A stretch of DNA of 64,000 bases from an uncultured Bacteroidales bacterium (lineage in GTDB: Bacteria; Bacteroidota; Bacteroidia; Bacteroidales; Muribaculaceae). The translations under genes were made by a program, and so were the position numbers. The stretch is taken from contig CADCFN010000013.1 in assembly GCA_902800715.1 (NCBI GenBank), forward strand, positions 78,549-142,548, written 5' to 3'. The notes below the pieces were generated by a model. It was not told the DNA's origin, did no database searches, and saw only the letters and a program-made list of their open reading frames with translations. Each line of letters begins with the position of its first letter. The stretch's first letter is position 1. Positions 25,836 to 35,400 of this stretch are shown piece after piece.

Positions 25836-27263
25836 ATGAAAAAGAATTACTTATTGTTACTTGCATTGTTTATGGTTGCAATGTGCGCTGGCGCGCAAGT
25901 GTCGGTGTGTGGCGTATGGCCTGATGAGCAGGGCCATTTCAACACCTCTTTCATCAAGAGCGGCACGGTCACCTGGAACGCTGCCAGCCGCACCCTCACG
26001 CTGAACAATGCCGTTGTTGAATACAGCAGCGACAATGCCTATGATGGCGTTGCGACTATTCGCGTTACTGAAGACTTGACAATCGTTGTCCAGGGTGAAT
26101 GCCGAGTGACAAACACCGGTCATGTGGCTCTGGGAATGAATAGTTATAACACCAAGAATGTCACTATCAAGGGCAATGGCAGCCTGACCACTTCCAGTTC
26201 GTGGATTGACATCTTCCTCGTTGTCACTCGATTGACCATTCAGGACATCACCTTGTATTCTGCCAAAGGCATCGGCAATAATTCCGAAGGCGTAGGCGTT
26301 GGCCTTACGTTCGACAATGTGCAGGCAACAATCAGGGGTGGGGTAGGCCGCATCGGCTTGGGCATCACCTTTAAGAATTGCTCAATTACCTATCCCGTTG
26401 GTGCCTATATCGGCGAAACCGAATATGGTGCATTCATCTATGACGGCAATGGTCACATTCCGGATGAGATTAGAATCTCTCGTAATGGCAGTGGCCTGAA
26501 GGGCGATGTGAACGGTGACGGCGAGGTCACCATTGCCGATGTGAATGCCGTGGTCAGCGTCATCCTGGGCCACAGTATTAACGGCATGGCTGACGTCAAT
26601 GGTGATGATGAGGTCACCATCGCCGACGTGAATGCAGTCATCAGCATCATCCTTAACCCTGCCACGGCAGCGGGGCATGAGTATGTTGACCTGGGTTTGC
26701 CCAGCGGTACCCTGTGGGCAACGTGCAACCTGGGCGCCAACAGCCCCGAGCAGTACGGTGACTACTTCGCCTGGGGCGAGACTGCGCCCAAGGAGGTCTA
26801 TACATGGACGACCTACAAGTGGTGCAACGGCACCAATAACACGCTGACGAAATATTGTACAAATAGTTCTTGCGGCTATAATGGCTTTGTTGACAACAAG
26901 ACCGAGTTGGAGCCATCTGACGATGCTGCCTGTGCATATTATCCTGACGTGTGCATGCCATCGGTGGAACAGATTCAGGAACTTTGTGATTGCTGCACTT
27001 GGCAGTGGACTGAAATGAACGGCGTGAACGGCCAATTGGTCACCGGTCCCAATGGTGCCACCATGTTCTTGCCCGCAGCCGGCTACCGCTATGACAATCA
27101 GCTCAAGAACGTGGGCTCTTCATGTTACTATTGGTCGCGCACCATCTTCCCGAATTATCCCTACTACTACGCTTTTCACTTATTCTTCACTTCGGAGCTA
27201 GTGGATTGGGGCATCATTAGCCGCATGTATGGGTTCCCCGTGCGTGCGGTGCGTGTGCAGTAG
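25836..27263 (+). CDS. Secreted protein: beta-rich domain, dockerin pair, FISUMP domain
   Basis: The 475-residue protein has a signal peptide (L-L-L-L-A-L-F-M-V-A-M-C-A-G-A-Q-V). Residues 22-215 form a beta-helix-like region whose S-R-T-L-T-L-N-N-A-V pattern resembles the start of the LRR protein ending at 800. Residues about 222-275 hold two dockerin loops (G-D-V-N-G-D-G-E-V-T-I-A-D-V-N-A-V and A-D-V-N-G-D-D-E-V-T). The C-terminal 195 residues are a Fibrobacter-succinogenes major paralogous domain: E-Y-V-D-L-G-L-P-S-G-T-L-W-A-T-C-N, D-Y-F-A-W-G-E and a final P-V-R-A-V-R-V. An internal rather than terminal dockerin is unusual. Probably surface exposed, ligand unknown. Confidence 0.82.
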   Translation: MKKNYLLLLALFMVAMCAGAQVSVCGVWPDEQGHFNTSFIKSGTVTWNAASRTLTLNNAVVEYSSDNAYDGVATIRVTEDLTIVVQGECRVTNTGHVALGMNSYNTKNVTIKGNGSLTTSSSWIDIFLVVTRLTIQDITLYSAKGIGNNSEGVGVGLTFDNVQATIRGGVGRIGLGITFKNCSITYPVGAYIGETEYGAFIYDGNGHIPDEIRISRNGSGLKGDVNGDGEVTIADVNAVVSVILGHSINGMADVNGDDEVTIADVNAVISIILNPATAAGHEYVDLGLPSGTLWATCNLGANSPEQYGDYFAWGETAPKEVYTWTTYKWCNGTNNTLTKYCTNSSCGYNGFVDNKTELEPSDDAACAYYPDVCMPSVEQIQELCDCCTWQWTEMNGVNGQLVTGPNGATMFLPAAGYRYDNQLKNVGSSCYYWSRTIFPNYPYYYAFHLFFTSELVDWGIISRMYGFPVRAVRVQ

Positions 27264-27336
27264 AATCAGCACTGCTGCCCCTGAATGGGAAATAAAGTGA
27301 AATACTGGAAATTGTGATTAATAAAATATAACCGTT

Positions 27337-27894
27337 ATGAAATTCTTAAGAACATTATTGCTCATGGGCTGCACAATCATGGCGCTTGCCGCCACTGCCC
27401 AGCAGCCCGACCCTGTTATCGCATCGATTAATGATGCCTATCAGCAGGCCAAAGAGGCCACCAAGAAGAACAAAGGCATGGGTAACGAGATGGTGACCAC
27501 AATCAATTACACCGTGCGTGGACAAGGCAAAACCACCGAGACGCTCCACTTCTTCTTCAACACTGTCGAAGGCACCTATGCGTTCGTCGAAGACCGTGAC
27601 CCGCATTTCTTCTACTATCCCCTTTATTACGTCACCCGCAGTTATAATATCGGGAAAAAGAAGTACAACGAGGAATACCTGTTCGACTCCTATTCCCAGC
27701 GGCTGCTGTTTGCCTTGACGCAGGACTATGATGAACAGGGCAAACGCTTTGACCGCCGCTTCTATTTCCATGAGGGAAGCCTCTACCACCTCGACGGGCC
27801 TGCTCCCACTGAGTTCATGATAGATATGGTCGGCTATCAGGCCGATGAACTGAGGCATGCATTCGACTGGCTGCTTCGCAATCCCAAAGAATGA
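27337..27894 (+). CDS. Exported protein of unknown function
   Basis: The 185-residue product starts MKFLRTLLLMGCTIMALAATA, a signal peptide ending about residue 21. The rest is a compact, Tyr/Phe-rich mixed fold with no motif I recognise (Y-T-V-R-G-Q-G-K-T-T-E-T-L-H-F-F-F; R-F-Y-F-H-E-G-S-L-Y-H). It follows the FISUMP gene by 73 bases on the same strand and may be co-transcribed. Coding status rests on length, signal peptide and even composition. Confidence 0.65.
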   Translation: MKFLRTLLLMGCTIMALAATAQQPDPVIASINDAYQQAKEATKKNKGMGNEMVTTINYTVRGQGKTTETLHFFFNTVEGTYAFVEDRDPHFFYYPLYYVTRSYNIGKKKYNEEYLFDSYSQRLLFALTQDYDEQGKRFDRRFYFHEGSLYHLDGPAPTEFMIDMVGYQADELRHAFDWLLRNPKE

Positions 27895-28234
27895 AACAGC
27901 AGCACCATCGGTGACTATCCCTGTCGTGGTTGATGAAAATTTATTAGGGCCGCCTCCAGCGACATCCTTTTGGGCATCTGCGCCCGTGGTGATGCTGACT
28001 TCCTCGCTCCGCTTGAAAGCCAGCATTACCACGGGTTACCCATAGGCTCGCCCTTTGGGCGAAAACAGACCGAAATTAGGTCCTATTTACCACTTGACGC
28101 TATAAGCATGTTCAATAAAATAAGGCATGAATATACTATTTGGACTGCTGGTGCGTTATATATAGTGTAACATTATTAACTAATAACTAAAGAAGCCTAT
28201 TATTTAGTATCATATTATTAAAAATCAGATAATT
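27895..28234. other. Intergenic region upstream of the FISUMP lipoprotein
   Basis: 340 bases without a convincing gene. The first half is GC-rich and includes CGCC-ctttGG-GCG, a small hairpin near 28049-28063; the second half is AT-rich. No exact TAnnTTTG box was found before the gene at 28235. Confidence 0.4.
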
Positions 28235-28981
28235 ATGAAGAAGATTCCGTTATTAATGGCTATTGTATTGCCTTTCGTCTTCGTTTCATGCGGTGACGAT
28301 AAAAATGAACCAGACACTCCCGATAAACACGAGTATGTTGACTTGGGTCTGCCCAGCGGAACGCTGTGGGCGACGTGTAACGTCGGTGCCGACAGTCCCG
28401 AGCAATATGGCGACTATTTCTCCTGGGGTGAGGTCGCACCTAAGGAGAACTATGACTGGCCTTTCTACAAGTGGGCACATTGGGAGTATGATACCATTAG
28501 CGATCATTATTATCATGTTGTGGAAGAGACATGGTATAAGTACTTTATCGAGAATTGGACAGAAAATGGTACAATCAAGGGAGATGGCAAAATGGAACTT
28601 GACCCTGAAGACGATGCCGCATACGTGAACTGGGGCTCCAAGTGGCGCATGCCGACGTTGGAACAGTTTCAGGAGCTTGTTGAGGAATGCGACTGGCAGT
28701 GGACTGAGAGGAAAGGCGTGAATGGTCAACTGGTAACCGGTCCCAATGGTAAATCCATCTTCTTTCCCGCTGCCGGTGGACGCGTAGACCATCTATTTAA
28801 TGATGGCGAACATGCCTACTATTGGTCTCGCACGCTTTGTTCCCCCAACAAGCTCAATCTCGAAGAGGTCAGCCAGGGATATGCATATATCATGTCATCC
28901 AATTCGTGGCGCCATCATGTCTGGTACGATTCCCGATTCGAGGGAAACTCTGTGCGTGCCGTGCGCACCTCCCGCAAATAG
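28235..28981 (+). CDS. FISUMP-domain lipoprotein
   Basis: The 248-residue protein begins MKKIPLLMAIVLPFVFVSCG, a lipoprotein signal with the acceptor Cys at residue 19. A short acidic linker leads into one FISUMP domain: E-Y-V-D-L-G-L-P-S-G-T-L-W-A-T-C-N-V-G-A, Y-G-D-Y-F-S-W-G-E, W-R-M-P-T-L-E-Q-F-Q-E-L, Y-Y-W-S-R-T and the ending S-V-R-A-V-R-T. The domain is related to the 25836 C-terminus. The following gene at 29085 is a shortened duplicate. Probably a surface lipoprotein of unknown binding specificity. Confidence 0.83.
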   Translation: MKKIPLLMAIVLPFVFVSCGDDKNEPDTPDKHEYVDLGLPSGTLWATCNVGADSPEQYGDYFSWGEVAPKENYDWPFYKWAHWEYDTISDHYYHVVEETWYKYFIENWTENGTIKGDGKMELDPEDDAAYVNWGSKWRMPTLEQFQELVEECDWQWTERKGVNGQLVTGPNGKSIFFPAAGGRVDHLFNDGEHAYYWSRTLCSPNKLNLEEVSQGYAYIMSSNSWRHHVWYDSRFEGNSVRAVRTSRK

Positions 28982-29084
28982 AATTGATGCCGACAACTCA
29001 AGGCATCCGCAATAGAGCGATTAATAACTTGTTTTATTGTTGATGCTTCATGTCACTGACTCAAATAATTAATAGGTTGTCATC

Positions 29085-29372
29085 ATGAAGAAGGTGTTTC
29101 TGTTAATGGCTGTTATATTGCCTTTCGTCTTTGCTTCATGCGGTGACGATAGAAATGAGCCAGCGGTTCCCGATAATCATGAGTATGTTGACCTGGGACT
29201 GCCCAGCGGCACACTGTGGGCGACATGTAACGTCGGCGCCAACACTCCTGAGGAATACGGCGACTACTTCGCCTACAATATGGGGTGCAATTCGAGCAAC
29301 ATGTTCTGGAACGACCACAGGTACCGCGCCTGCGGAATCCCTGTCCGTGCTGTGCGGGCATCACAGAATTAG
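29085..29372 (+). CDS. Truncated FISUMP lipoprotein paralogue (in-frame internal deletion)
   Basis: The 95-residue product matches the neighbour at 28235 at both ends: the same lipoprotein signal (P-F-V-F-A-S-C-G-D-D) and the first 40 domain residues (E-Y-V-D-L-G-L-P-S-G-T-L-W-A-T-C-N-V-G-A), then a junction after D-Y-F-A, and finally the domain's last residues G-I-P-V-R-A-V-R-A-S. About 150 central residues are missing without loss of frame. It still has a start and stop and may be expressed, but the fold is likely broken. It is either a decaying duplicate or a small secreted peptide. Confidence 0.65.
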   Translation: MKKVFLLMAVILPFVFASCGDDRNEPAVPDNHEYVDLGLPSGTLWATCNVGANTPEEYGDYFAYNMGCNSSNMFWNDHRYRACGIPVRAVRASQN

Positions 29373-29399
29373 AGTAGCGTATTTTCAAGCGATACACGA

Positions 29400-29558
29400 G
29401 GGTGTGTCATAATTGCAATTCCAACAAAAGAATCCGTGCTACGCACGGAGAAATTAAAAAAATTATTAAATTAAAATTGATACTATTATCATATTAATAA
29501 AAATTTTATAATTAATTTGATTAATTTCCCGCCCGCAGGGCGGTTATAGTTCTAGCAG
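29400..29558. repeat. Palindromic intergenic element, copy B (reverse of copy A)
   Basis: It begins with GGGTGTGTCATAATT (29400-29414), the IS-like end, then CCGTGC-tac-GCACGG, the AT-rich core (reverse complement of copy A with few differences), the hairpin CCGCCC-gca-GGGCGG and 'TTATAGTTCTAGCAG'. In copy A the IS-like end adjoins the opposite side of the core, so each copy has only one such end. Confidence 0.7.
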
Positions 29559-29960
29559 TCACCTTCAACAGGCAGCAACCCGCCCTCAAGAATGGCTCGT
29601 CTATAAAGTTGTATCTTATCGTGAGTTCAACGAAAATTTTTCTAGAAATCAGCGGGTTAGCTACCTGATGACTTGTTGAGACGCAAAACCTTGCGTCTCT
29701 AATCGCCAGGCATTACCAAGCGGCTTACATCGAGACGCAAAATGTTGTGTCTCTACATGTCTGAACAATTGATTATCAGTAGTTTATTTTCATCATACTT
29801 ACGCTGTCTTTGCACCGCATTGTTACTGACACCCTGAGACTACAGCTTTGAGACAGGAATCCCGTTTGATAAATCACCAGAAACCAAGCGAAATTGCAGC
29901 GTTTTTGGGGAATAATAACTACCTTTGTGCTATTATTAATAACATCAATCTTTATTAGTT
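29559..29960. repeat. Intergenic region with dispersed repeat E, copy 1
   Basis: From about 29622 to 29811 the sequence matches 37861-37965 (for example 'GTTAGCT' then 'GTCTCTACATRTCTG' and 'ACTTACGCT'), but carries an extra 85 or so bases with two hairpins, GAGACGCAA/TTGCGTCTC (29678-29699) and a mismatched copy at 29732-29753. There is no gene. The -7 box for the SGNH gene is at the right end. Confidence 0.55.
29920..29927 (+). promoter_or_regulatory. -7 box of the SGNH hydrolase gene
   Basis: TACCTTTG in the context 'ACTACCTTTGTGC', 33 bases before the start codon. The same 'CTACCTTTGTG' recurs before the next two genes. Confidence 0.5.
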
Positions 29961-30632
29961 ATGAAAAAAGTGTTGATTCTCATGCTGATGATTCCGCTGC
30001 TTGCCAGTGCGCAGAATCGGCTTCGCGTTTCCGTTTTGGGTGACTCTTACTCGACTTTTCAGGGGTATATTCCTGAGGGAAACGAGACATGGTACTATAC
30101 CCCTGCCGACACTTCAAGAACCGATGTGGACAATGTCACTCAGACCTGGTGGTGGCAGGTCATCAATCAGGCAGGCTGCCTCATCGAGAAGAACGACTCC
30201 TACAGCGGTGCCACGATCAGCAACCACGGCTACAACAATGAAGATTACAGCTACAGGTCGTTTGTCACCCGATTGCCGCGCCTGGGCAGTCCTGATGTGA
30301 TTTTCATCTTTGGAGCCACCAACGACGACTGGGCGGGGGCTGAATTGGGCGATTATCAATATGATAATTTCATTCAGGCCGACTTCTACACCTATCGTCC
30401 CTCATTGGCTTACCTGTTACAGCAGGCAAAGGAGAGGTATCCCAATGTCAGAATCTTCTTTCTCATCAATGACATGCTGGATAAAGATTTTAAGGAATCG
30501 ACCAAAGTTATTTGTAACCATTACGACATTCCATATATCGAGCTAAAAGATATTGACAAGAAACTTAATCATCCCACGGTAAAAGGAATGAGGTCAATTG
30601 CACAGCAGGTCTTGATGTTTATCAACAAATAA
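29961..30632 (+). CDS. Exported SGNH/GDSL-family hydrolase
   Basis: The 223-residue protein has a signal peptide (L-I-L-M-L-M-I-P-L-L-A-S-A-Q) and the SGNH blocks: V-L-G-D-S-Y-S with nucleophile Ser29, a Gly in the Y-S-G-A-T-I-S region, G-A-T-N-D-D with the oxyanion Asn, and a C-terminal L-N-H-P-T-V-K-G with the catalytic His. The family includes esterases and carbohydrate deacetylases acting in the periplasm or outside. The usual D-x-x-H reads L-N-H here, so the acid may be supplied differently. Substrate cannot be inferred. Confidence 0.85.
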   Translation: MKKVLILMLMIPLLASAQNRLRVSVLGDSYSTFQGYIPEGNETWYYTPADTSRTDVDNVTQTWWWQVINQAGCLIEKNDSYSGATISNHGYNNEDYSYRSFVTRLPRLGSPDVIFIFGATNDDWAGAELGDYQYDNFIQADFYTYRPSLAYLLQQAKERYPNVRIFFLINDMLDKDFKESTKVICNHYDIPYIELKDIDKKLNHPTVKGMRSIAQQVLMFINK

Positions 30633-30791
30633 AACGAGTGCTGAAACGTTCTGTCTGGTTAAGGCATTCCACCTCTTTTCAAGGCAAATACTGCTGGACT
30701 ACTTAATCAATAAACAATGGTACTCCAGATAAAACACCGCCTTGGCTGTCAAAAAAATGAAGAAAATGCGAATGTTTAGCCAAAAAATGCC

Positions 30792-30799
30792 TACCTTTG
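30792..30799 (+). promoter_or_regulatory. -7 box of the 30827 gene
   Basis: TACCTTTG at 30792-30799, 27 bases before the Met at 30827. This supports that start over the TTG codon at 30818. Confidence 0.5.
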
Positions 30800-30826
30800 T
30801 GACAACTCAAATAAAAATTGCTTATT

Positions 30827-31309
30827 ATGAAGAAAATATTATTGTTTTTACTGATGGCCTTGATGCTGAACCTCATCTCGACGGCTACCGACTTCAAAAC
30901 CTTCGAGAACGAGAAACTCAAGATCAGCTATCCTGCCGATTGGGAAGTGTCTTATTATGGTGATGACTGGATGAACGTGGCTTCGCCTGATGATGAGATC
31001 CGTTTTGATGTCACTTACAATGATTATGGCCCAACAAAGAGTCAACTGAAAGAGGCGGCAGACAATTGGGAGTACATGAAAACGAGCAACGGCCACAAGG
31101 TGGACCAGAAACTGGTTAAAGATGACTATGTGCTCGTGCGTTCGATCAAAACCGATGAGGACGACGGTACGCAAACCGTAGTCGTGTGGTTCCTGATGAT
31201 TACCAAGGAGCCGGAATGTTTCTCTGGGTCAATCCAGAGCCCGATAAGCCGCGCCAACGAGGCTATTGACATACTGGTAGAAATGCTCGCCACCCTCTCC
31301 CAGAAATAA
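30827..31309 (+). CDS. Small exported protein of unknown function
   Basis: The 160-residue protein begins MKKILLFLLMALMLNLISTA, a signal peptide. The mature part (F-E-N-E-K-L-K-I-S-Y-P-A-D-W-E-V) resembles PsbP/PsaP-like lipoprotein folds that begin with a 'F-K-I-x-Y-P-x-x-W' strand, and keeps the alpha/beta alternation expected, but I cannot name the family firmly. It has its own -7 box and no close operon partner. Confidence 0.65.
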   Translation: MKKILLFLLMALMLNLISTATDFKTFENEKLKISYPADWEVSYYGDDWMNVASPDDEIRFDVTYNDYGPTKSQLKEAADNWEYMKTSNGHKVDQKLVKDDYVLVRSIKTDEDDGTQTVVVWFLMITKEPECFSGSIQSPISRANEAIDILVEMLATLSQK

Positions 31310-31429
31310 CAAGGGGTAATATTTAATTCTAGCCACAACAGCTTGATTGATAGCCTAATGTGTGTTATTCGTGTGGAGAATTGAAAAGGGTTAATTAAGA
31401 AAAAGGGTAGTGATTATCGGCATAATCGC

Positions 31430-31437
31430 TACCTTTG
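31430..31437 (+). promoter_or_regulatory. -7 box of the methyltransferase gene
   Basis: TACCTTTG at 31430-31437, 43 bases before the ATG at 31481. It makes the earlier in-frame TTG at 31439 an unlikely start because that codon is at the predicted transcription start. Confidence 0.5.
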
Positions 31438-31480
31438 TGTGTTGAGATATAACGATAAACCAGTAAACGGGAAAGGCAAC

Positions 31481-32236
31481 ATGGATATAACGCAATCTTT
31501 CTATGATGATATGGCCACTCAATATGAAAAGCTCTTTCTTGATTGGCAATCTACAACCCATGAGCAGGCTGTAATTTTGGAAGAAATCTTTAAGAAGAAT
31601 GGTTTCAGCAAGAATGCCTGCATTCTGGACTGCGCCTGCGGGATTGGAACGCAGTCAATAGGGCTGGCAGCCTTGGGCTATCACGTTAGTGCATCAGATA
31701 TCAGTGAAGGTGAACTGGCCGAAGCAAGAGAAAGAGCAAAGAAGAATGGTGTCCAGATTCGCTTTGAACGCGCTGATTTTCGCAATTTGTCAGAAGCGTT
31801 TCCCGAGCAATTCGACATCGTTATTACCATGGATAACGCTTTGCCCCACATGCTTACAAGAACTGACCTGGAGGCTGCAGTAAAGAGCATCCTGGGGCAG
31901 ACCAAGGATGGCGGCATCTTCGTCGCCAGCATCCGCGACTATGACAGCCTGCTGGAGAAGAAGCCGTCATACTCCACACCTTATATCCACAAGACCGATA
32001 AGGGCCAACGGGTATCATTTCAGACGTGGGTATGGGATGATGAACGGTATCACCTCATTCAATACATCATTGATGATGAGGAATCCCTCCAGATAAGCAA
32101 GTTTGAATGCGATTACAGAGCCACCCGCCGCGACGAACTCACGAGCATATTACTAGCCAATGGCTGCAGCGAGGTCGCTTGGATACCACCAGCAGATACC
32201 GGCTTTTACCAGCCCATAGTAGTCGCCAGGAAATAG
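31481..32236 (+). CDS. Class I SAM-dependent methyltransferase
   Basis: The 251-residue protein has a Rossmann-type methyltransferase domain: motif I I-L-D-C-A-C-G-I-G-T-Q-S-I-G-L-A, motif II acid in H-V-S-A-S-D-I-S, R-F-E-R-A-D-F-R-N-L as motif III and F-D-I-V-I-T-M-D-N-A-L-P-H as motif IV, typical of small-molecule methyltransferases related to glycine/sarcosine methylases. No DNA-methylase N-P-P-Y is present. The substrate is unknown. A strong hairpin follows about 190 bases downstream. Confidence 0.87.
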   Translation: MDITQSFYDDMATQYEKLFLDWQSTTHEQAVILEEIFKKNGFSKNACILDCACGIGTQSIGLAALGYHVSASDISEGELAEARERAKKNGVQIRFERADFRNLSEAFPEQFDIVITMDNALPHMLTRTDLEAAVKSILGQTKDGGIFVASIRDYDSLLEKKPSYSTPYIHKTDKGQRVSFQTWVWDDERYHLIQYIIDDEESLQISKFECDYRATRRDELTSILLANGCSEVAWIPPADTGFYQPIVVARK

Positions 32237-32425
32237 CTCTCTGTACGCCTTTCCCAATCACCCACAATTGATTCACCCTGATAGAAAGGTAAACCAACCG
32301 CTGCCCTAAATAGCCCGATTTGCTGAAAGAAGCGTAATCCTGTTGGTCCTTTCTAACGGTATTTTAAGAGTCGTAAAGATGCTGTTTCCCATTTTTCTGC
32401 GGGACACAGAACGATAGATTCGGGT

Positions 32426-32470
32426 TTTAAAGAAATGCGCCACGAACAAATCGCGGCGCATTTCTTTAAA
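32426..32470. terminator. Bidirectional terminator between convergent genes
   Basis: TTTAAAGAAATGCGCC (32426-32441) pairs perfectly with GGCGCATTTCTTTAAA (32455-32470). It lies between the methyltransferase and the convergent C10 protease gene and has A/T runs on both sides, suitable for ending both transcripts. Confidence 0.8.
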
Positions 32471-32490
32471 AATTCAGTTATTTCTGTCGA

Positions 32491-35400
32491 TTACTTCAAT
32501 AAAACCTTCTTACCGTTGACAATGTAGATGCCCTTATCTGGCCTGGACACACGCTGTCCGTTGATATTGTAGTAAGGACCTTGCAGGTTGATTGTCTCAT
32601 TGTCAAAAATCTCACTGATGCCTGATTCAAAGGTGAGCTTAATCGTCAACTGGTCAGCAGGATTCAGAGGGGTTATGGGCATACAGTAGGCGTGGAACGG
32701 GCTTACCGAGTGGGTGCCGAGCACGAAGGCTGAGCCATCGGTATTGAGGACATAAGTTTCTTTCTGGTTTTTTATGGGCGCCAAGGTGCCTTTCATCTTA
32801 TAGTCCAGTCCGGTAACAGCCGAGTTTTCGATAAGCACTTCAGCATTGTCGGCGCTGAATGTTATGGGGACGTTAACGAGCGACGTGCTTTCATTAATTG
32901 TGGCCGGAACGCCCAGCAGATAGGGATGGTTAGAATTCAATGTGGTTTCGGGGAAGCCAAAAAACAGATCGCTGCCGTTTTCATACTTAAATGTAACGAC
33001 CATCAATTCGCCATCGGTGTTGTCGGTGTACCATCTGAGCGGCGTGTCAACTCCGTTGATTGTTGCCTGGCAACTTGTCGCGGCAAACGGGAGGTTCAGG
33101 GTGGTCCATCCCTTGCCGTTCTTGATGTCGAAGTATCGCTCGGGCGTCACTGTGTAGCTGACGTGTTGAGCCTTGATGTTAAACGGTGCGAAGTATGGAT
33201 ACCCGTCGATGAGCTTGACGTTCTGGGCCTGCTCTTTCTTGACGATGTTGTCGCCGGTGAGGGGGCTGTCTTCGGACGCAATGATAATCAGGTTAGGATT
33301 GGCGCTTGTGATGACGTTTGTCACCTCGGGGGCTCCAGTCAGGTCGATGGCGCACTCCGATGCGTCGGGCTGCAGGGTGGCAGTTGCGCGTTTGGTGCTT
33401 ACTTTGCCATCGGCATCGTAGGTATAGTAGAAAGGCACTGTTGTGTAGTAAACCTCCGGTATGTCTTGTTCTATCTCGGCTCCATTTCTGATATACATGG
33501 TTGAGAAGCGGTAGCGTTCGCCACCGGTGAGAACTGGCGACTCGCGGTGCAGTACTACCGTCTGGTGTGCCGGAATCGTCTCTGGTGAGGACTCTTGCTC
33601 CAGATTGCCCTCGTCGCCGATGTACTTGAAACAGTAGACGTAGATTGCGCCATAGTAATCATGGTCGCTGTTGTTGGTGACCGTGAGGTCAAGCTTTGCC
33701 GTGGGGCCGGCAATCTCGGTGCCTTCGGCATTGGTGACCTGGTGTGTGATGGTGAGGTCGCAGTTGCTGTTCTGGTTGTTCTCGGCAACCGTTATGGTCC
33801 CTGTGTAGTAAGTTTCGTTTCTGCTTTGTATAGAGTAGTCTATTGTGCCGGCTTTTTTAGGCGTGAACGACAGGAAGAGTTCAATGGTTTCTTCAGGATT
33901 CACGTCTATTTCTTTGCCATCAAGCCATTGTAAATTTCTCTGGGCTAAAATCATGTCACCGTGAAAGGCGACGGGACCATTGTTCCTTACTGTGACCTTC
34001 AGCTCGCAAAGCTTTCCCACTGTGGGTGTAGGGGTTTCGACTTTCACCTCCTCAACAGTCAGCTGTGGCTCGATACACACGGCGGTGGCTGTGAGTTGCT
34101 TGTGGGCGTGGTCGAGATGAATCTCCATGTAATGGTTGTCACTACCTTCATCGAGCTGCCATGTGTCGGAGCCCTTTAACCTGCTGATGAAATACAGCTT
34201 GTAGTCTCCATCGGTTAATCTGGGATCGTCAACGGGATTGATGTAAAAAGCCTGTCCATATTCACTATAACCGAAGTTGGGCGTGAAATTGAGCGATAGC
34301 TCCCATGGATAATCTTTTGTCACACTTCCGTCATTTTTGACAAGCCGGCATCCAAGCTCAAAATAGCCCTCTACTGTATTAAAATAATGGCTGTTCATTA
34401 TTGGACTGACAAGATATCCACTATCGAAGAGGGGACTAGTGCTTTCCATACCTGGAGTGTTAAAGTCGTTATTGCCTTGAGCATCGCAGAGCAGCCAGTT
34501 TTTCAGTACTGTCAGCCTGAGAGGCGTTGCAGTACCACCCCCATTGGGCTTAACACCAAAGAATGCGACCTGGTCGATGGCGTAGTTGTCATTGTTCGGG
34601 CTGCCTCCGATACCCTGCTCATTAGGATCCATGAGCACGACTTTATAATAGCCATCGCTATAGCCGCCCCAACCCCAGTTCACATGGAAGTAGTCTTCTT
34701 CGAGATATCCATCAACGACAAACGAGTGAGCTCCATCTATCGAGGTGCCACTGAACATCACTGGGCGCATAGCCACGAGCTCGGCATAGAGCATATCGAC
34801 CCACTCGATGTAGCTGCGCTGGCAGCGCCATACGGTGCTTGCACTGGCATCGTAATCAAAATACTTGATAATGCCTTGCAGTGCATCATAGCCTGTTGCG
34901 CCACTCTCTTTACCATAATGAGTGAGTGATGCCGTGCCCACATATTTCATTAAACGGGCGACCTCGGTGCCGTCTTCGCCTTTGGTGTAAGTAGGATATA
35001 TCTTGCTCCAGTCAAAGGTTGTGGGCTCAAGGGCGGGCAATGAGGGATAGTGGGTGCTCGCGGTGTTTTCGGGGGTAAAGCCGGGGATTGCAGTTGTAGA
35101 CCCCGTGGGCCACTTGTGGTAGAACATCACCTGGGCCATTGCCGTGTTGGTACAACCGGTAGCACAATGCTGACCGTCAACTATCGGGCACTGGTCATTG
35201 AAAGGAGTGCCTTGGTTCCATTGGCTCTTGAGCAATGGCGCAATGGGAGTCTTGGTGGGAACACCTGGCGCCGAGCGAAGTGAGCGAGCGGTATTTACGT
35301 CCTTAACACCAGCGGCGCTTGCCATGTAGCTTTTAAGCCACGAGCGCATGTTGGGGGGCATCTGCTGCTCGTTGAAAGTGCCGTGGTCACAATAGCCGAG

